From: Embleya scabrispora | GTDB taxonomy: Bacteria > Actinomycetota > Actinomycetes > Streptomycetales > Streptomycetaceae | NCBI RefSeq assembly: GCF_002024165.1 | Contig: NZ_MWQN01000001.1 | Span: 5,332,001 to 5,396,000, forward strand | Direction: 5' to 3' | DNA length: 64,000 bases | In this document: in pieces, positions 16,399-25,051 of the stretch | How the letters are laid out: each line of letters starts with the position of its first letter | How positions within the stretch are numbered: the stretch's first letter is position 1 | The notes under the pieces: model-generated | What the model saw: only the letters and a program-made list of their open reading frames with translations | Told to the model about the DNA's origin: nothing | The model's database searches: none | Program-made: the position numbers and the translations under genes

Positions 16399-16761
16399 CT
16401 ACAGCGGCAGGTGGCCGTGCGGGCCCGATGCGCGCGACGGTTGGGCGGGGACCAGGGACGCGCCCCGGTGCCGGCCGTATGGGGAGTAGCCACCCTGGGT
16501 GGGCAGCGTGAAGTTCGGGAACGGGGGGTCCTGCGCGTAGGCGTGGCTGATCGCGGCGGGCGCGCCGTACGAGGGCCGGCTCGCGGCGTAGTCCTCGTTC
16601 GTACGCTCGTGCGGGACCGCGCGGAACATCCGCCGCCACTCGGTCTCCAGCGTGTTGTAGATCGGCGTCAGGACGTCGTGACCGGACGACGCGGCGGCCC
16701 CCACGGAGAGGGCGGGGTGGCCGAGGGCCCGGCTGCTGATGGAGTCATCGAAACTGAACAC
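16399..16761 (-). CDS. Small hypothetical protein
   Basis: This is a possible 120-residue protein. I recognise no family. Unlike the surrounding spurious reading frames, which are Arg/Pro/Gly-rich, this stretch has balanced composition: FSFDDSISSRALGHPAL, VLTPIYNTLETEWRRMFRAV and AISHAYAQDPPFPNFTL. The GTG at 16761 has a weak GGACC upstream, and a TATATA-containing segment (about 16820) could be its promoter. Further upstream the frame turns into low-complexity shadow. It is convergent with der. A genuine gene is plausible but unproven. Confidence 0.5.
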   Translation of the reverse strand: MFSFDDSISSRALGHPALSVGAAASSGHDVLTPIYNTLETEWRRMFRAVPHERTNEDYAASRPSYGAPAAISHAYAQDPPFPNFTLPTQGGYSPYGRHRGASLVPAQPSRASGPHGHLPL

Positions 16762-17246
16762 ACCGGGTCCAACGAGCGGAAGCTGCGGCGGTTGCGGGGG
16801 CGGATTCGAACGGTTACTGGATATATACGGAGTGCTACGGGTGGTGGGGGCGTTTGGGTGTTTGCGGTGGCGGCGGCGGGTGGGGCTGTGGGGCGCCGTG
16901 TGGCGAGGGCGGGGTGGGCGTTGCGGTCTCAGGGGGTGGCGGGGGGTCGGAGTCGTGTCGGCGGCGGTGCTTCTTGTTGGGCGCTTCGCGCCGGCTCGCG
17001 AGGGGCCACTTTTCTGCTCCCCCGCTTCGCTCCTCCGCAGAAAAGTGGCCCCTCGCTCGGGGCCGGCTGTCCCTCCGCTTCGCTCCGGGCCATCCGGCCC
17101 AAAACTGGCGGCTCCGCCGCTCTCCGCGCTGCGCGCGTCGATCGCGTGGGCGGCCCCCCTCGTGGGCGCTGACGCGCCATGGGGGTGGGGGCTTGCGTGG
17201 GGTGTCCCACCGCCTCTGGCGGCCGTGTTCGTGCGGAGGGTGGGGG
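16762..17246. other. Intergenic region between small ORF and bioA
   Basis: These 485 nt hold no convincing gene. They contain the perfect 20-bp inverted repeat described separately and several shorter CGCTTCGC and CCGCC-type palindromes, giving a structured, non-coding stretch. The long open frames here are GC-bias artefacts. Confidence 0.6.
16998..17056. repeat. Perfect 20-bp inverted repeat (stem-loop)
   Basis: The left arm GCGAGGGGCCACTTTTCTGC (16998-17017) is exactly complementary to the right arm at 17037-17056, separated by a 19-nt loop rich in CGCTTCGC-like sequence. It lies about 190 nt downstream of the end of bioA (17247, minus strand). It could act as a bidirectional transcription terminator or be a member of a dispersed repeat family. 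Confidence 0.85.
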
Positions 17247-18548
17247 TCAGGTGTGGGTGTGGATGACCTTGATCATCGCGGTGGTGATTTTGGTTAGGTC
17301 GTTCGGGGGTGTGATGTAGGGGGGCATCGTGTAGACGAGGCGGCCGAAGGGGCGGATCCAGACGCCCTGTTCTACGAAGGCGGGTTGGATCGTCGCCATG
17401 TTTACCGGGGTGGCGAGTTCGATGACGCCGATTGCGCCGAGGACTCGGACGTCGACTACGCCGGGCAGGGTGCGGGCCGGGGCCAGGCCCTTGCGTAGGC
17501 CGTCGGACAGGGTGGTGATTCGGTCGCGCCAGGGTTCTGAGAGGAGCAGGTCGACGCTGGCTGCGGCGATTGCGGCGGCCAAGGGGTTGGCCATGAAGGT
17601 TGGGCCGTGCATGAACGCGCCGCCCTCGCCGCGCGAGATGGTTCGGGCCACCTCGTCGGTGCAGAGCGTGGCGGCCATGGTCAGGTAGCCGCCGGTCAGG
17701 GCCTTGCCCAGGCACATGATGTCGGGCGCGATGCCCGCGTGGTCGCACGCGAACAGTTCGCCGGTTCGGCCGAATCCGGTGGCGATCTCGTCCGCGATCA
17801 GCAACACCCCGTGTCGCGAGCACAGTTCGCGGATCCGGCGCAGGTAGGCCGGGGAGTGGAAGCGCATACCGCCCGCGCCCTGCACGATCGGTTCGAGGAC
17901 GACGGCCGCCACCGTCGAGCCGTGTCGGTCCAGCAACTCCTCGATCCCGGCGGTGTCTTCGTCGCGCAGCGGAGTGTCGAAGCCCGCCGGCGGGATCGGC
18001 GCGAACAGGTGCGTGGGCAGGACCCCGGAGAAGAGGTGGTGCATCCCGCCGATCGGGTCGCACACCGACATCGCGCCGAACGTGTCGCCGTGATAACCGC
18101 CGCGCACGGTCAACAGCCGGGTGCGCTCGGGCCGGCCGCGCCCGCGCTGGTACTGGAGCGCCATCTTCAGCGCCACCTCGACCGCGACCGAGCCGGAGTC
18201 GGCGAAGAACACCTTGGTCAGCGGCTCGGGGGTGATCTCCACCAGGCGCCGGGCCAGCCGCACGGCCGGCGGATGGGTCAGCCCGCCGAACATCACGTGC
18301 GCCATCGTGTCCACCTGCGCGTGCGCGGCGGCGTTCAGGACCGGGTGGTTGTAGCCGTGGATCGCGGCCCACCAGGACGACATGCCGTCGACCAGCTCAC
18401 GCCCGTCGGCGAGCCGGAGCCGGACCCCGTCGGCGCCGACCACGGGGAACAGCGGCGCTTCGCCCTCGGTGCTCGCATACGGGTGCCAGATGTGCCGCCG
18501 GTCCTGGGAAACCAGTTCGTCGCCGTAGGCCGCGTCGTAGTGCTCCAT
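17247..18548 (-). CDS. bioA: Adenosylmethionine--8-amino-7-oxononanoate aminotransferase
   Basis: This 433-residue class III PLP aminotransferase converts KAPA to DAPA in biotin synthesis using S-adenosylmethionine. It carries the BioA hallmarks HIWHPYAS near the N-terminus, [16 protein letters not shown] (substrate site), [37 protein letters not shown] and the PLP lysine in [11 protein letters not shown] (about residue 280). The ATG at 18548 gives the usual length; the longer open frame upstream overlaps another gene. No other biotin genes (bioB, bioD, bioF) are adjacent, so this bioA is isolated within the window. Confidence 0.95.
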   Translation of the reverse strand: MEHYDAAYGDELVSQDRRHIWHPYASTEGEAPLFPVVGADGVRLRLADGRELVDGMSSWWAAIHGYNHPVLNAAAHAQVDTMAHVMFGGLTHPPAVRLARRLVEITPEPLTKVFFADSGSVAVEVALKMALQYQRGRGRPERTRLLTVRGGYHGDTFGAMSVCDPIGGMHHLFSGVLPTHLFAPIPPAGFDTPLRDEDTAGIEELLDRHGSTVAAVVLEPIVQGAGGMRFHSPAYLRRIRELCSRHGVLLIADEIATGFGRTGELFACDHAGIAPDIMCLGKALTGGYLTMAATLCTDEVARTISRGEGGAFMHGPTFMANPLAAAIAAASVDLLLSEPWRDRITTLSDGLRKGLAPARTLPGVVDVRVLGAIGVIELATPVNMATIQPAFVEQGVWIRPFGRLVYTMPPYITPPNDLTKITTAMIKVIHTHT

Positions 18549-18572
18549 GGCTCGGCACGCTATCGGAGCGTC

Positions 18573-18601
18573 GGGAGGCGACCCGGTACAGGTCGCCTCC
18601 C
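18573..18601 (-). terminator. Hairpin terminator
   Basis: GGGAGGCGACC and GGTCGCCTCCC form a perfect 11-bp stem with the 7-nt loop CGGTACA. It sits 40 nt beyond the stop of the minus-strand gene ending at 18641 and just upstream of bioA, separating the two transcripts. Confidence 0.8.
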
Positions 18602-18640
18602 ACGCGGGCCGCGCGCGGTCGAGGCTGCCGCGCGGCCGGG

Positions 18641-19432
18641 TCAGATGCCGCTGACCGGGACCGATCCGGCCGCGAGCAGGTTTCGCCGACCCGCCTCGCC
18701 GAGCGCGGCGGCCAACTCGTCGTTGCCGGTGTGGATGCCGATGGTGCCGACCGGGGCGGCGAACAGCAGTACGACGCTGTGCGTCTTGGCGGCGTTCAAC
18801 CACGCCTCGGGCACCTCGGCCGGGGTCTGCGCCTGCCACCACGCCTCGGTGCGCCCGCCCGCGCCCGGGAACAGCACCGCGGTCAGGTAGCCGTCGGTCA
18901 TCTGTACCGACCAGCCGCCGAGCAGCGGCGGCAGCGTCTCCTCGGGGGAGGCGATCGGCGCGAACCCGCGCTCGCCCAGCAGCGACAGGAACTCGTCCTG
19001 CGCGCCGGGCGTGCCCGGACGGGCCACGGCCGCCCCGGGCTCGACCACGAGCGCCGCGTAGGTCACGCCCGCGCACACCACCATGCTCCCGGTGATCGAG
19101 ATCGGCACCGGACCGCCCGGCACCACGGTCTGCACCGCGAGCCCGGGGTTGGCCTGCGCCGCGAGCAGTGGCTCGACCGCGGCCTCGGACACCGGGATCA
19201 CCTGGGAGGGGATGCAGCGGGTGTGCGCGAACGCGAGCACCGCGGTCTCCTCGGCCAGATACAGCAGCGCACTGGTTTCCACGGAGGTGGTGTCGCCCTC
19301 ACCGCGGCACGAGGCGCACGCGTAGGTCTGGGGGCCGGTCTCCCCCGCCACCAGGCGGGCGGCCTCGTCGTCGCCGATCTCGGCGCGGACCTCGGGGCTG
19401 ACGTCGAGCAAGCGTGACACGGAAGGCTCCAT
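18641..19432 (-). CDS. Conserved hypothetical protein
   Basis: This 263-residue soluble protein has no recognised domain. A Cys pair ([10 protein letters not shown], near residue 42) looks like a metal or redox knuckle. The region [20 protein letters not shown] and the stretch [19 protein letters not shown] look conserved-type rather than random. No signal peptide or membrane segment is seen. I chose the ATG at 19432 ([10 protein letters not shown]) because the upstream extension is low-quality sequence. It has its own terminator, so it appears monocistronic. The function is unknown. Confidence 0.7.
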   Translation of the reverse strand: MEPSVSRLLDVSPEVRAEIGDDEAARLVAGETGPQTYACASCRGEGDTTSVETSALLYLAEETAVLAFAHTRCIPSQVIPVSEAAVEPLLAAQANPGLAVQTVVPGGPVPISITGSMVVCAGVTYAALVVEPGAAVARPGTPGAQDEFLSLLGERGFAPIASPEETLPPLLGGWSVQMTDGYLTAVLFPGAGGRTEAWWQAQTPAEVPEAWLNAAKTHSVVLLFAAPVGTIGIHTGNDELAAALGEAGRRNLLAAGSVPVSGI

Positions 19433-20039
19433 CGGTAGGGGGGTGTGCGACAGTGAGGGATCGCCGCTTGCGTTCTCGCGCCGGGACGTTACCGCCTGGT
19501 GACGTTGTGTCACCTGGAGAATGCGGGAACGTCACCCCTATGGGGCATGTGCGCCCCGCCCGCGCCACGGCCATTCGGGCGACGGCGCCGGAGTGCGCGC
19601 CCGTGCGCGGCGATTGAGGTGCGGAGTGCGCCGTCGAGTGGTCATTCGATGACCGAGGGTCATGGATGTGGCCATGTCGTCACGTCGGAATTACGTGATG
19701 ATCACCGGGAGATCACAGTGAATGGGTGAGGTCGAATGCGATAAATGGTGGTGAATTTGGACATATGGGTTTGCGTTGATGAGACGTGAATCTCTCTATG
19801 TTTCCTCTCGGAATCACTCGGGCAAGTCACGCCCGGTAACAAATGCGGGATACAACTTTCTCGGGGGACTCGGGAAAGGCGTTCGACCCCGGACGTGCGC
19901 CGCTGCCGTGACGTTTTTGCACCGGCCGTACTCCCGCATCCAGCAGCCCGCGGCGCCGGCGCCCTCTTCACGGCGGTGCTCCGGCCCGGAACCGGTATCA
20001 ACCGTTCCGTTCCTCCGCGGCCCGAACCACGAGGTATCC
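19433..20039. other. Divergent intergenic region with palindromes
   Basis: This 607-nt region lacks a gene and is less GC-rich than its surroundings. It separates the hypothetical gene on the left from the osmoprotectant-type transporter on the right. Two palindromes are visible: GGTGAC-5nt-GTCACC (19498-19514), and TCACGT-7nt-ACGTGA (19680-19698), followed by GATCACCGGGAGATCAC. They are candidate operators. I looked for a c-di-AMP or other riboswitch pattern in the leader and could not support one. Confidence 0.5.
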
Positions 20040-21482
20040 GTGTCCAGACTCCGGGCCGAAGGCCTGTACAAGATTTTCGGCCGTCGAGCCGACGACGCTC
20101 TCGACCGGCTGCGCGCCGGCGAAAGCCGGGACGACGTACGAGGGGGCAGCACCGTCCCCGCCGTCATCGACGTCTCCTTCGAGGTCGCCGAAGGCGAGAT
20201 CTTCGTCGTGATGGGCCTGTCCGGCTCCGGCAAATCGACCCTGCTGAGGATGCTCAACGGCCTCCTGGACGCCACCGCCGGCGCCGTCTACATCGACGAC
20301 CGGGACCTGACCACGTTGCCCGCCAGGGAATTGCGCGACGTGCGCGCCCGGCGCATCAGCATGGTCTTCCAGCACTTCGCGCTGTTCCCGCATCGCACGG
20401 TGCTGGAGAACGCGGGCTACGGCCTGTCGGTCCAGGGGGTGCCGGCCGCCGAGCGCGACCGGCGGGCCCGTGAGGCGCTCGCCCTGGTCGGCCTGGCCGG
20501 CTGGGAGGAGTCCGCGCCGGGCGAGTTGTCCGGCGGCATGCAGCAGCGGGTCGGCCTGGCCCGCGCGCTCGCCACCGACGCCGACATCCTGCTGATGGAC
20601 GAGTCGTTCAGCGCGCTCGACCCGCTGATCCGTCGCGAGATGCAGGACCAACTCCTGGAACTCCAGGAGAAGTTGCACAAGACCATCGTGTTCATCACGC
20701 ACGACCTCAACGAGGCGATGCGGCTCGGTGATCGCATCGCGGTGATGCGCGACGGCCGGGTGGTGCAGATCGGTACCGCCGAGGACATCCTGACCGACCC
20801 CGCCAACGACTACGTGGCGTCCTTCGTCGCGGACGTGGACCGTACCCGGGTGTTGACCGCGGGCTCCATCATGGAGGACTCGCGCGCCACGGTGACCAGC
20901 GGAGAAGGGCCCCGCGTCGCGATGCGCACGATGCGCGAGGCGCAGACCACGGCGGCCTTCGTGGTGGACACGCGCGAGAACGGCCGCCGGTTGCTCGGCG
21001 CGGTCACCGATGCCGCCGTCACCGAGGCGGCGCGGGTCGGCGAGCGCACCGTCCGGCCGGACCCGGGTCTCGACGTGGTCACGGTGACGCCGCAGACGCC
21101 GGTGGCCGAGTTGTTCGCGCCGAGCGCGGAGAGCAGGCTGCCGCTCGCGGTGGTGGACGAGGGCATGCGACTGGTGGGCGTGGTGCCCCGGGTCAGCCTG
21201 CTGGCCGCCCTCGGCAACGCCGCGGGGGGATCGGGCGAGGCCGACGGCGGCACGCTCGGGGTCACCGACACCGGGAGCGTGAAGATGCTGGTGCCCGCGG
21301 GGCCGGGGGAGAAGTTGGTACCGGTCGGGCCGGGGGAGAAGTTGCTCCCGACCGGCGCGGACGGTGTGGGCGGGTCCGGCGCGGCGGCGGTCGACGCGGC
21401 CGGGGTGCGGATACCGGCGCCGGCTGCGGAGTCGGTCGTGGAGCGGGTCGGGGCCGAGGGCGAGGTGCGCGACGATGCCTAG
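20040..21482 (+). CDS. proV: Glycine betaine/proline-type ABC transporter ATP-binding protein
   Basis: This 480-residue ATPase belongs to the ProV/OpuAA family for uptake of compatible solutes. It has Walker A GLSGSGKST (about 59-67), Q-loop VFQHFALFPHRTV, signature ELSGGMQQRVGLARAL, Walker B ILLMDESFSALD (the Ser after DE is typical of ProV) and H-loop FITHDLNEA. A CBS-like region (about 275-410) follows and could sense ionic strength, as in OpuA. A short degenerate repeat (VPxGPGEKL) precedes the C-terminus. GTG at 20040 fits the family N-terminus (VSRLRAEGLYKIFG); the longer frame upstream is unlikely to be coding. It overlaps the permease gene by 8 nt. Confidence 0.93.
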   Translation: MSRLRAEGLYKIFGRRADDALDRLRAGESRDDVRGGSTVPAVIDVSFEVAEGEIFVVMGLSGSGKSTLLRMLNGLLDATAGAVYIDDRDLTTLPARELRDVRARRISMVFQHFALFPHRTVLENAGYGLSVQGVPAAERDRRAREALALVGLAGWEESAPGELSGGMQQRVGLARALATDADILLMDESFSALDPLIRREMQDQLLELQEKLHKTIVFITHDLNEAMRLGDRIAVMRDGRVVQIGTAEDILTDPANDYVASFVADVDRTRVLTAGSIMEDSRATVTSGEGPRVAMRTMREAQTTAAFVVDTRENGRRLLGAVTDAAVTEAARVGERTVRPDPGLDVVTVTPQTPVAELFAPSAESRLPLAVVDEGMRLVGVVPRVSLLAALGNAAGGSGEADGGTLGVTDTGSVKMLVPAGPGEKLVPVGPGEKLLPTGADGVGGSGAAAVDAAGVRIPAPAAESVVERVGAEGEVRDDA

Positions 21483-23379
21483 GATCCATCTGGGCGACTG
21501 GGCCGAGAGCCTGGTCGACTTCATGCGCGACCACTTCTCCTGGTTGTTCGACTTCATCCGGAGCGTGGTCGGCGGCGCGGTCACCCACCTGGCCGATTGG
21601 CTGACGGATTCGCCGCTGCCGGTCGTGGTCGTGCTGTTCGCGGTGATCGGTTGGGCGGTGCGCGGGCCGGTGTTCGCGCTGGTCGCGGCGGCGGGGTTCC
21701 TGCTGATCGACGGCCTGGAGATGTGGAAGCCGGCCATGTCCACGCTGGCCCTGGTGCTGGTCTCGGCGGTGATCGCACTGCTGATCGCCATCCCGCTGGG
21801 CATCCTGACCGCGCGCAGTCGCGCGGTCGGCACGGTGTTGCGGCCGGTGCTCGACTTCATGCAGACGATGCCGGCGTTCGTGTACCTGATCCCGGCGATC
21901 ACGTTCTTCGGCATCGGCGAGGTGCCGGGCGTCGTGGCCACCGTGGTCTTCGCGCTGCCGCCCGGGGTGCGGATGACCGAATTGGGCATCCGCAGCGTCG
22001 ACGCCGAAATGGTCGAGGCGGCCGAGGCGTTCGGCACGAGCGAGTGGCGGATCCTCAAGGACGTGCAGTTCCCGCTCGCGTTGCCGACCATCATGGCCGG
22101 GGTCAACCAGGTCATCATGTTGTCGCTGTCGATGGTGGTCACCGCCGGCATCGTCGGCGCGGGCGGCCTGGGCAGCGAGGTGTTCGGCGCGTTGTCGAAC
22201 AACAACGTGGGCCTGGGCGTCGAGGCCGGCGTCGCGGTGGTCGTGCTCGCGATCTACCTGGACCGTACGGTCGGTGCGGCCGGACAGCGGGCCGAGGCTC
22301 GGGCCAAGCGCGCCAAGGCCGTGCGCGGTGCCGACGGCTTCACGCCGAAGTGGCTGCTCGACTGGCGTCCGCGCCCGGCCGTGGCGGTCGGCGGCGTGGT
22401 GACCGTCGCGCTGGTCGCGGGGCTGCTCGGCGGCTTCGGCCTCGGTACCTCCGACGGTGGTCGCAAGAAGATCACGGTCGGCTGGATCCCGTGGGAGGAG
22501 GACGTCGTGGTCACCAACATGTACAAGCAGCTGTTGGAGAAGCGCGGCTACGACGTCACGATGAAGCAGCTCGACGTGGGCCCGCTGTTCCAGGGTCTGG
22601 CGCGCGGCGACATCGACCTGTTCCTGGACGCGTGGCTGCCCACGCTGCACAAGAAGTACCTGGACGAGTACGGGTCCAAGCTCGAGGAGATCGGGCGCTG
22701 GTACAACAACGTGGACGTGCAGCTCGCGATCCCGAAGAATCTGCCGTACGCGTCGGTCGAGGATCTCAAGGGCCACGAGAACGAGTTCGGCGGCCGGATC
22801 GTCGGGATCGAGCCGGGCGCGAACATCATGGACCTGACCGAGAAGAAGCTGATCCCGGAGTACGGGCTCGACTTCGACCTGGTCAAGAGCAGTACGCCCG
22901 CGATGATCGCGGAGCTGGACCGGCAGATGGCGGCCGGCAAGCCGATCGTGGTGACGATGTGGCGTCCGCACTGGGCGTACACGAAGTACGACATCAAGCC
23001 GCTGGCCGACCCGAAGCAGTCGTACGGCGCGCCGGGGTGGATCAGCTCGATCGGCCGCAAGGGCTTCGCGAAGGACTTCCCCGACGTCAACACGTGGGTG
23101 AAGAACCTGAAGCTGGACGACTCGGTGCTCGGTCCGCTGGAGAAGAAGGTCTTCGTCGACTACGCGGGCAAGCCGAACGCGGCGGCCGAGGGCGTGAAGG
23201 CGTTCCTGAAGGAAAACCCGGACGTGGAGCGGAAGTTCCTCAGCGAACTGCCGCCCGCGGGCGGCACATCCGGGACGGGCGGCACCGAGCGGCCGAAGCA
23301 CGACGGCGGCAAGGACGGGCAGAGCGCCCGGCCGCAGTCGCTGCCGGCGGCCACGCGGGAGCGGGCGGAGGCGTCCTGA
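21475..23379 (+). CDS. Glycine betaine-type ABC permease fused to substrate-binding domain
   Basis: This 634-residue fusion has an N-terminal ProW-type permease (about 1-290): several hydrophobic helices and the EAA-like loop EAAEAFGTSEWRILKDVQFP. A transmembrane segment near 300-325 (VAVGGVVTVALVAGLLGGF) anchors a C-terminal ProX/OpuAC-type binding domain (about 335-600: ITVGWIPWEEDVVVTNMY, LDVGPLFQGLARGDIDLFLDAWLP). The binding domain would face outside, tethered to the channel. Such permease-receptor fusions are known in OpuA-type systems. The tail is Gly/Lys-rich. The ATG lies within the last codons of the ATPase gene, so the two are coupled. A terminator follows at 23430. Confidence 0.93.
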   Translation: MPRIHLGDWAESLVDFMRDHFSWLFDFIRSVVGGAVTHLADWLTDSPLPVVVVLFAVIGWAVRGPVFALVAAAGFLLIDGLEMWKPAMSTLALVLVSAVIALLIAIPLGILTARSRAVGTVLRPVLDFMQTMPAFVYLIPAITFFGIGEVPGVVATVVFALPPGVRMTELGIRSVDAEMVEAAEAFGTSEWRILKDVQFPLALPTIMAGVNQVIMLSLSMVVTAGIVGAGGLGSEVFGALSNNNVGLGVEAGVAVVVLAIYLDRTVGAAGQRAEARAKRAKAVRGADGFTPKWLLDWRPRPAVAVGGVVTVALVAGLLGGFGLGTSDGGRKKITVGWIPWEEDVVVTNMYKQLLEKRGYDVTMKQLDVGPLFQGLARGDIDLFLDAWLPTLHKKYLDEYGSKLEEIGRWYNNVDVQLAIPKNLPYASVEDLKGHENEFGGRIVGIEPGANIMDLTEKKLIPEYGLDFDLVKSSTPAMIAELDRQMAAGKPIVVTMWRPHWAYTKYDIKPLADPKQSYGAPGWISSIGRKGFAKDFPDVNTWVKNLKLDDSVLGPLEKKVFVDYAGKPNAAAEGVKAFLKENPDVERKFLSELPPAGGTSGTGGTERPKHDGGKDGQSARPQSLPAATRERAEAS

Positions 23380-23429
23380 CGGCCGGTTCCCCAGGTGGGT
23401 GACGCGGTCGGCTGACGCAACCGCTCGGG

Positions 23430-23462
23430 GAGGGCATCGCGCGAGGTTCGCGCGGCGCCCTC
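23430..23462. terminator. Bidirectional hairpin terminator
   Basis: GAGGGC..CGCGCGA / TCGCGCG..GCCCTC form a stem interrupted by a 2-nt bulge pair. It lies between the convergent transporter gene (stop 23379) and the lipoprotein gene (stop 23488) and probably ends both transcripts. Confidence 0.75.
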
Positions 23463-23487
23463 CTTCGCGTTGCCGGCCCGCGTCGGG

Positions 23488-24621
23488 TCAGGAGCGGAAC
23501 TTCCAGTCGTCCTCGGGGGCCTTGGGGTTGATCGGTTCGCACCGGAGGCCCCACTTCGAGGCGCCGTCGGCGAAGGCTCGGAAGAACTGTTCGGTGGGTT
23601 GGCCCAGGGTTCGGCCCGGGGGGTCCTCGCCGTTGTGGCGGGTGAGCTGGTAGGCCACGGTGTGCTTGTCGCACATGCCGATGACCTTGCCCTCGACGGT
23701 GCCCGAGAGTTGGGCGTCGTTGGCGATGCCGCCGGTGGGCAGCCGCTCGGACAGGATGGCGCGTTCGCCCGGGGCCTCGGTGCCGGGGGCAAGGTAGCCG
23801 TGCACGATCGCGAAGGAGAGCACCCGCCGGTTGTCCAGGAACAGGTCGCAGCCCTGGATCGCGCCGGCTCCCTCCGGCGTCGCGGCGGCCGTCCAGCGCG
23901 CGCGCTGATCGCCGGCGGCCTGGGGGCCGAGCGCGGCGGGGTCGAGCATGCCGCAGACGGGGGCGTCGGTGATCGGCTTGGGCTCGCTCGCGGGTTGGAT
24001 GGGGCCCGGCCGGGGGGCGGGGTCCGACTCGCAGCCGGCCGCCTTGGCCACGCCGTTGGCCAGGTCCACCGCGAGATTGGCCAACTGCTGCCGCTGGTCC
24101 GGCCGGTCCGGGGTGCCGGCCGGGGCGAGGGTGCGCGCCCGGACCAGCATCGGAACCGGGTCCTCGACGTTCTGCACCTTGCAGTTCTGCACCAGCCACG
24201 CGTCGTCCGCGCCGGCCATGCCGTACAGCTTGTTTTCGCCGTTGCCCAGCGGCGCCGACCCCGTGGTGGTCAGCCCCGGCAACTGCACCCGCTCGGCGCC
24301 GGCCATGTTGAACAGGTACGCCGAACCGACGAACGAGCGCTCGCCCGCCGTCACCTGGCAGCGCAGCACGGGGTAGTGCGGCAGCGGCGTATGGTCCTTG
24401 GCGGTGAACGCGGGCGCGGCCGGGAGCAGCGCGGTGACCGCCGAGGTGGGCAGCAGACCCGCGCAGACCGTGTCGCCGACGGGTGTGGTCTCCGACCCCG
24501 TGGGCGTGATCGCGGAGGGTTCGGCGGAGGGGGAGGCGGAGCTCGAACAGCCGGCCACGAGCACGCCGGCGGTCAGCAGGCTCGCCACGTGTACGGCCGG
24601 ACGCAGCCTGGAGCGAAGCAT
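23488..24621 (-). CDS. Putative secreted lipoprotein, Cys-rich (DUF3558-like)
   Basis: This 377-residue predicted lipoprotein has a basic N-terminus, a hydrophobic stretch and lipobox LVAGC (Cys at about residue 25), then a Ser/Thr/Pro-rich spacer. The mature part contains at least eight Cys in short motifs (VCAGLLP, LRCQV, QNCKV, AGCESD, VCGMLDP, GCDLFLD, GMCDKH, LRCEP). VCAGLLP and VCGMLDP look like the starts of two related halves, suggesting a duplicated disulphide-stabilised domain reminiscent of DUF3558. It would be exposed on the outer face of the membrane. The function is unknown. Confidence 0.8.
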   Translation of the reverse strand: MLRSRLRPAVHVASLLTAGVLVAGCSSSASPSAEPSAITPTGSETTPVGDTVCAGLLPTSAVTALLPAAPAFTAKDHTPLPHYPVLRCQVTAGERSFVGSAYLFNMAGAERVQLPGLTTTGSAPLGNGENKLYGMAGADDAWLVQNCKVQNVEDPVPMLVRARTLAPAGTPDRPDQRQQLANLAVDLANGVAKAAGCESDPAPRPGPIQPASEPKPITDAPVCGMLDPAALGPQAAGDQRARWTAAATPEGAGAIQGCDLFLDNRRVLSFAIVHGYLAPGTEAPGERAILSERLPTGGIANDAQLSGTVEGKVIGMCDKHTVAYQLTRHNGEDPPGRTLGQPTEQFFRAFADGASKWGLRCEPINPKAPEDDWKFRS

Positions 24622-24643
24622 GCGGCCCAGGATATCGGGCGGC

Positions 24644-24880
24644 TCAGCGCCGGTTGGTCCTCACCCACCACCCGGTCAACATGCCCGCGGCGAACGTCCC
24701 GACCAGGACGATCCACAGCGGCGCCGCCAGCGTCGGGATCCAGAATCGGATGCTCACCGAGCCGGTGTTGGCCAGCACGAACCAGACGCTCAGGACGACG
24801 ATCACCGCGACGCCGATCGTGCGGTACGAGATACCGCCGATATTGCCGCCCGTAGTGCCCGATTGAGGGGTCTTTGCCAT
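24644..24880 (-). CDS. LapA-domain small membrane protein
   Basis: This 78-residue protein has two hydrophobic segments, TIGVAVIVVLSVWFVLANTG and LWIVLVGTFAAGMLTGWWV, separated by SVSIRFWIP, and a basic C-terminus. This is the classic layout of the LapA/DUF1049 family of small inner-membrane proteins. It lies 22 nt upstream of the lipoprotein gene on the same strand, so the two may be co-transcribed. The precise role in actinomycetes is not established. Confidence 0.85.
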   Translation of the reverse strand: MAKTPQSGTTGGNIGGISYRTIGVAVIVVLSVWFVLANTGSVSIRFWIPTLAAPLWIVLVGTFAAGMLTGWWVRTNRR

Positions 24881-24947
24881 GCCGCAGATCCTATCTGCGT
24901 AGTCGGTTGGTCACTTTGAGGCGCGCCGACTTGACCATCTCTTGAAA

Positions 24948-24990
24948 GTTGCTTGCAGCAACAAAGCTTGCTATGGTTGTACCAAGCAAC
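24948..24990 (+). promoter_or_regulatory. Paired operator-like palindromes upstream of MFS exporter
   Basis: GTTGCTTGCAGCAAC (24948-24962) and GTTGTACCAAGCAAC (24976-24990) share the pattern GTTGY-5nt-GCAAC and are centred 28 nt apart, about 60-90 nt before the exporter start. TTGAAA (24942-24947) could be a -35 box. TTGC...GCAA palindromes in front of DHA2 exporters are typical MarR-family sites, but no MarR gene is adjacent. Confidence 0.5.
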
Positions 24991-25051
24991 GAGTGTCGGG
25001 GGTGGGGAAGCCGCGTCCGGGCGCAGAGCATCCGCAGCAGAAGGGGTAGGT

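Noticed and set aside
16780-16830. GATTCGAAC-like T-loop sequence suggestive of a tRNA behind der
   Set aside because: Neither strand gives a paired T-stem or an acceptor stem; no cloverleaf can be built.
19680-20039. Possible riboswitch in the leader of the osmoprotectant transporter
   Set aside because: No ydaO-type or other conserved core could be matched; only simple hairpins are visible.
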